From Cohnella luojiensis (GTDB lineage Bacteria > Bacillota > Bacilli > Paenibacillales > Paenibacillaceae): a DNA stretch of 64,000 nt. A program made the translations under genes and the position numbers. Shown in pieces: positions 62,090 through 64,000 of the stretch; position 1 is the stretch's first letter, and each line of letters starts with the position of its first letter. The stretch is from contig NZ_SOMN01000030.1 of assembly GCF_004564235.1 (NCBI RefSeq), positions 1 through 64,000 of the forward strand. Reading direction: 5' to 3'. A model generated the notes under the pieces. That model saw only the letters and a program-made list of their open reading frames with translations, did not search any database and was not told the DNA's origin.

Positions 62090-62130
62090 GAAGGATGGAC
62101 CGAATCATGAATTCGGATCATCCTTTTTTT
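62090..62130 (+). terminator. Terminator after rplQ
   Basis: A stem aaggatg-ga-ccgaat with attcgg-at-catcctt is followed by seven T. Confidence 0.93.
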
Positions 62131-62165
62131 GTGGGTTGCGAAGCCGTTTTACTTGGGAGGATGAG

Positions 62166-62993
62166 ATGATGCGAAACATAGCTCTCATCGTCAGTTATGA
62201 CGGTACGGATTATTATGGCTTTCAAAGCCAACCTGGCGGGAATACGATTCAGGACAAGCTGGAGCATGCGATCTTCCTTCTTTCCGGGGAGCAAGTTAAA
62301 TTGACGGGCTCGGGTCGAACCGATGCGGGCGTTCATGCAAGATGGCAGGTCGTCAATTTTATGACCTCCTCAAGTATCCCCATCGAACGTTGGGCATTGG
62401 CGCTGAATACGAGGCTGCCCAATGATATTGTCGTTCAGCGAGCTTATGGCGTTCCCGAGGAGTTTCATGCTCGGCGCAAAGCTTTGAGCAAGACTTACCG
62501 GTATACGATTAATTGCAACCGTACGCCGGATCTATTTCGCCGCCGCTATGAGTTTCATCATCCGACTCCTCTTGATTTCGCAGCTATGCAAGAAGGTCTT
62601 AAACTTCTGCTTGGCGAACACGACTTCTCGTCATTTACCGCACCGCAATCGACCAAGCCCAGTCATGTGAGAACGATCTTGGATGCCAGGCTCGAAGTCG
62701 AAGCGGGATCGGCGGCACAAGCTGTAAGCTTCCATGATGAAATTAGTCGTAATTGGGATGAGCGGCATTATCCAGGCAAGCAACGCGGGGTTATCCACCT
62801 GTATATAACCGGGACAGGGTTTCTATATAACATGGTAAGGATCATTGCGGGTACCTTGATTCAAGTGGGCGAAGGCAAGAGAACCTCCGCGGATATGGCG
62901 ACTATTTTGGCTGCCAGGAATCGTGCGAAAGCAGGACCGACCGCAATGCCGCATGGCCTTTCCTTATGGGAAGTCGTATACGATTATCAATAA
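62166..62993 (+). CDS. truA: tRNA pseudouridine(38-40) synthase TruA
   Basis: TruA makes pseudouridine at positions 38-40 of many tRNAs. The 275-residue protein has the catalytic GSGRTDAGVHA motif with Asp near 54, and the GTGFLYNMVRIIAGTL motif. GGGAGG (62155-62160) serves either ATG 62166 or ATG 62169. It follows the rplQ terminator directly, and no separate promoter is evident. Confidence 0.95.
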   Translation: MMRNIALIVSYDGTDYYGFQSQPGGNTIQDKLEHAIFLLSGEQVKLTGSGRTDAGVHARWQVVNFMTSSSIPIERWALALNTRLPNDIVVQRAYGVPEEFHARRKALSKTYRYTINCNRTPDLFRRRYEFHHPTPLDFAAMQEGLKLLLGEHDFSSFTAPQSTKPSHVRTILDARLEVEAGSAAQAVSFHDEISRNWDERHYPGKQRGVIHLYITGTGFLYNMVRIIAGTLIQVGEGKRTSADMATILAARNRAKAGPTAMPHGLSLWEVVYDYQ

Positions 62994-63001
62994 TTAATTG
63001 C

Positions 63002-63030
63002 TTGCATAAATTCCCGATTTCATGTACAAT
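63002..63030 (+). promoter_or_regulatory. Sigma-A promoter of rplM-rpsI
   Basis: TTGCAT (63002-63007), 17-bp spacer and TACAAT (63025-63030), just after truA. Confidence 0.85.
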
Positions 63031-63039
63031 AAATTTTGT

Positions 63040-63092
63040 GCTTTCTGCGTGGCTACCCACGGCCCCAGCGTAGAAATGTCGCGCTTTTTGCT
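63040..63092 (+). ncRNA. Ribosomal protein L13 leader
   Basis: The short, highly structured element upstream of rplM pairs ttctgcg with cgtagaa and gtgg with ccac around a ggctacccacggcccc core. It fits the L13 leader found in Firmicutes, presumed to bind L13 for feedback. It is followed by gcgcttttt. Confidence 0.8.
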
Positions 63093-63235
63093 GAGTTTGA
63101 AGGAAAGGACTTCTCATCCGATTACTTGAGCTTATGCATAACCTTAAATTACAACTATGATATGAATGAACGAATGAAGATCGTAATAGTCGTACCACAT
63201 ACAAAGCAGGGAAGTAACCCAAAGGAGGATGTTTC

Positions 63236-63673
63236 ATGCGTACAACCTTTATGGCTAAGCCACTTGAAGTCGAACGCAAATGGCTTATTATAGACGCCGA
63301 AGGCAAAACCCTTGGTCGTCTGGCCAGCGAAGCGGCAGCATTGATCCGCGGTAAACACAAACCGGAATTCACCCCTCATATCGACACAGGTGATTTCGTA
63401 GTTGTCATCAACGCCGAGAAAATCGTTCTCACAGGCAAGAAAATGCAACAAAAGAAATACTACACGCACTCCCACTATCCAGGCGGTTTGAAAACGACTA
63501 CTGCAGCAGAAATGATCAACAAAAAGCCTGCTCGCATCATCGAATTGGCCGTATACGGCATGCTTCCTAAGAACAAGCTTGGCCATCAGCTTCAAAGCAA
63601 GCTGAAAGTATACGCTGGAAGCGAACATCCACATCAAGCCCAACAACCTGAAGTTTACGAACTTCGCGGATAA
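63236..63673 (+). CDS. rplM: 50S ribosomal protein L13
   Basis: L13 is an early 50S assembly protein. The 145-residue protein has [19 protein letters not shown] and the [16 protein letters not shown] stretch. ATG 63236 follows AAAGGAGG. Cotranscribed with rpsI. Confidence 0.97.
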   Translation: MRTTFMAKPLEVERKWLIIDAEGKTLGRLASEAAALIRGKHKPEFTPHIDTGDFVVVINAEKIVLTGKKMQQKKYYTHSHYPGGLKTTTAAEMINKKPARIIELAVYGMLPKNKLGHQLQSKLKVYAGSEHPHQAQQPEVYELRG

Positions 63674-63691
63674 AAAAAGGAGGACTTACGA

Positions 63692-64000
63692 ATGGCTCAA
63701 GTTGCATATTTAGGAACGGGTCGCCGCAAGCACTCCGTAGCGCGGGTTCGACTCGTGCCGGGTGAAGGCCGCATCGTTATCAACAAACGTGAAATCAATG
63801 ATTATTTCGACCTTGAAACGTTGAAATTGATCGTTAAACAACCTCTTAACCTGACTGAAACGGTCAACAAATACGACATCGTCATACTTGCTCATGGCGG
63901 TGGAACTTCCGGTCAAGCAGGAGCAATCCGTCACGGTATTTCCCGTGCACTTCTTAAAGCGGATCCTGAACTTCGTCCTGCTCTTAAGAAAGCCGGATTC
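63692..64000 (+). CDS. rpsI: 30S ribosomal protein S9 (3' end outside window)
   Basis: S9's C-terminal tail touches the P-site tRNA. The first 103 residues are seen: [40 protein letters not shown] and the start of the C-terminal region. Roughly 27 residues, including the basic tail, lie beyond the window. ATG 63692 follows AAAAGGAGG. Confidence 0.96.
   Translation, partial: MAQVAYLGTGRRKHSVARVRLVPGEGRIVINKREINDYFDLETLKLIVKQPLNLTETVNKYDIVILAHGGGTSGQAGAIRHGISRALLKADPELRPALKKAGF

Overview
The window is a core-genome stretch of a Gram-positive, spore-forming-type Firmicute, most likely a member of the Paenibacillaceae such as Paenibacillus or Cohnella. This rests on gene order (ctsR-mcsA-mcsB-clpC, radA-disA, ispD-ispF-gltX-cysE-cysS-mrnC-rlmB-rae1-sigH, rpmG-secE-nusG, the rpl/rpo cluster, then str-S10-spc-alpha), strong AGGAGG ribosome binding sites, frequent TTG starts, and Bacillus-type leaders (cysteine T-box, L10 and L13 leaders). 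The genus is an inference.

Layout. 1-112 is the 3' end of a 23S rRNA with no 5S gene after it. 472-5235 is the CtsR-controlled protein quality-control operon. 5321-8674 holds radA, disA and pssA. A small cysteine-containing gene lies on the minus strand at 8823-9218. 9407-11768 holds a membrane PIN/TRAM protein and the MEP-pathway genes ispD and ispF. 11957-18351 carries gltX, a cysteine T-box, cysE-cysS, mrnC, rlmB and rae1; a 106-nt hairpin precedes gltX and a 51-bp tandem repeat array follows it. 18504-31264 runs sigH, rpmG-secE-nusG, rplK-rplA, rplJ-rplL, ybxB, rpoB and rpoC. 31685-36042 is the str operon (rpsL, rpsG, fusA, tuf).

Between tuf and rpsJ, which are usually neighbours in Firmicutes, sits about 10 kb of accessory DNA (36.1-46.2 kb). 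It holds a LacI-family regulator with a palindromic operator, a DUF1861-like protein, a GH130 mannoside phosphorylase or mannosidase, a membrane-bound AraC-type regulator, an LplB/YtcP/LplA-like ABC importer without an ATPase, and a divergent YitT-family membrane protein. It reads as a self-contained uptake and intracellular phosphorolysis or hydrolysis system for a beta-mannoside-type glycan.

The S10-spc-alpha clusters follow (46.5-62.1 kb: rpsJ to secY, adk, map, a KOW protein, infA, rpmJ, rpsM, rpsK, rpoA, rplQ), then truA and the start of rplM-rpsI. The ECF transporter genes often found between rplQ and truA, and the L7Ae-like gene often found between rpoC and rpsL, are absent here. A 230-nt spacer between infA and rpmJ can fold into a closed multi-hairpin structure and is a candidate undescribed RNA element.
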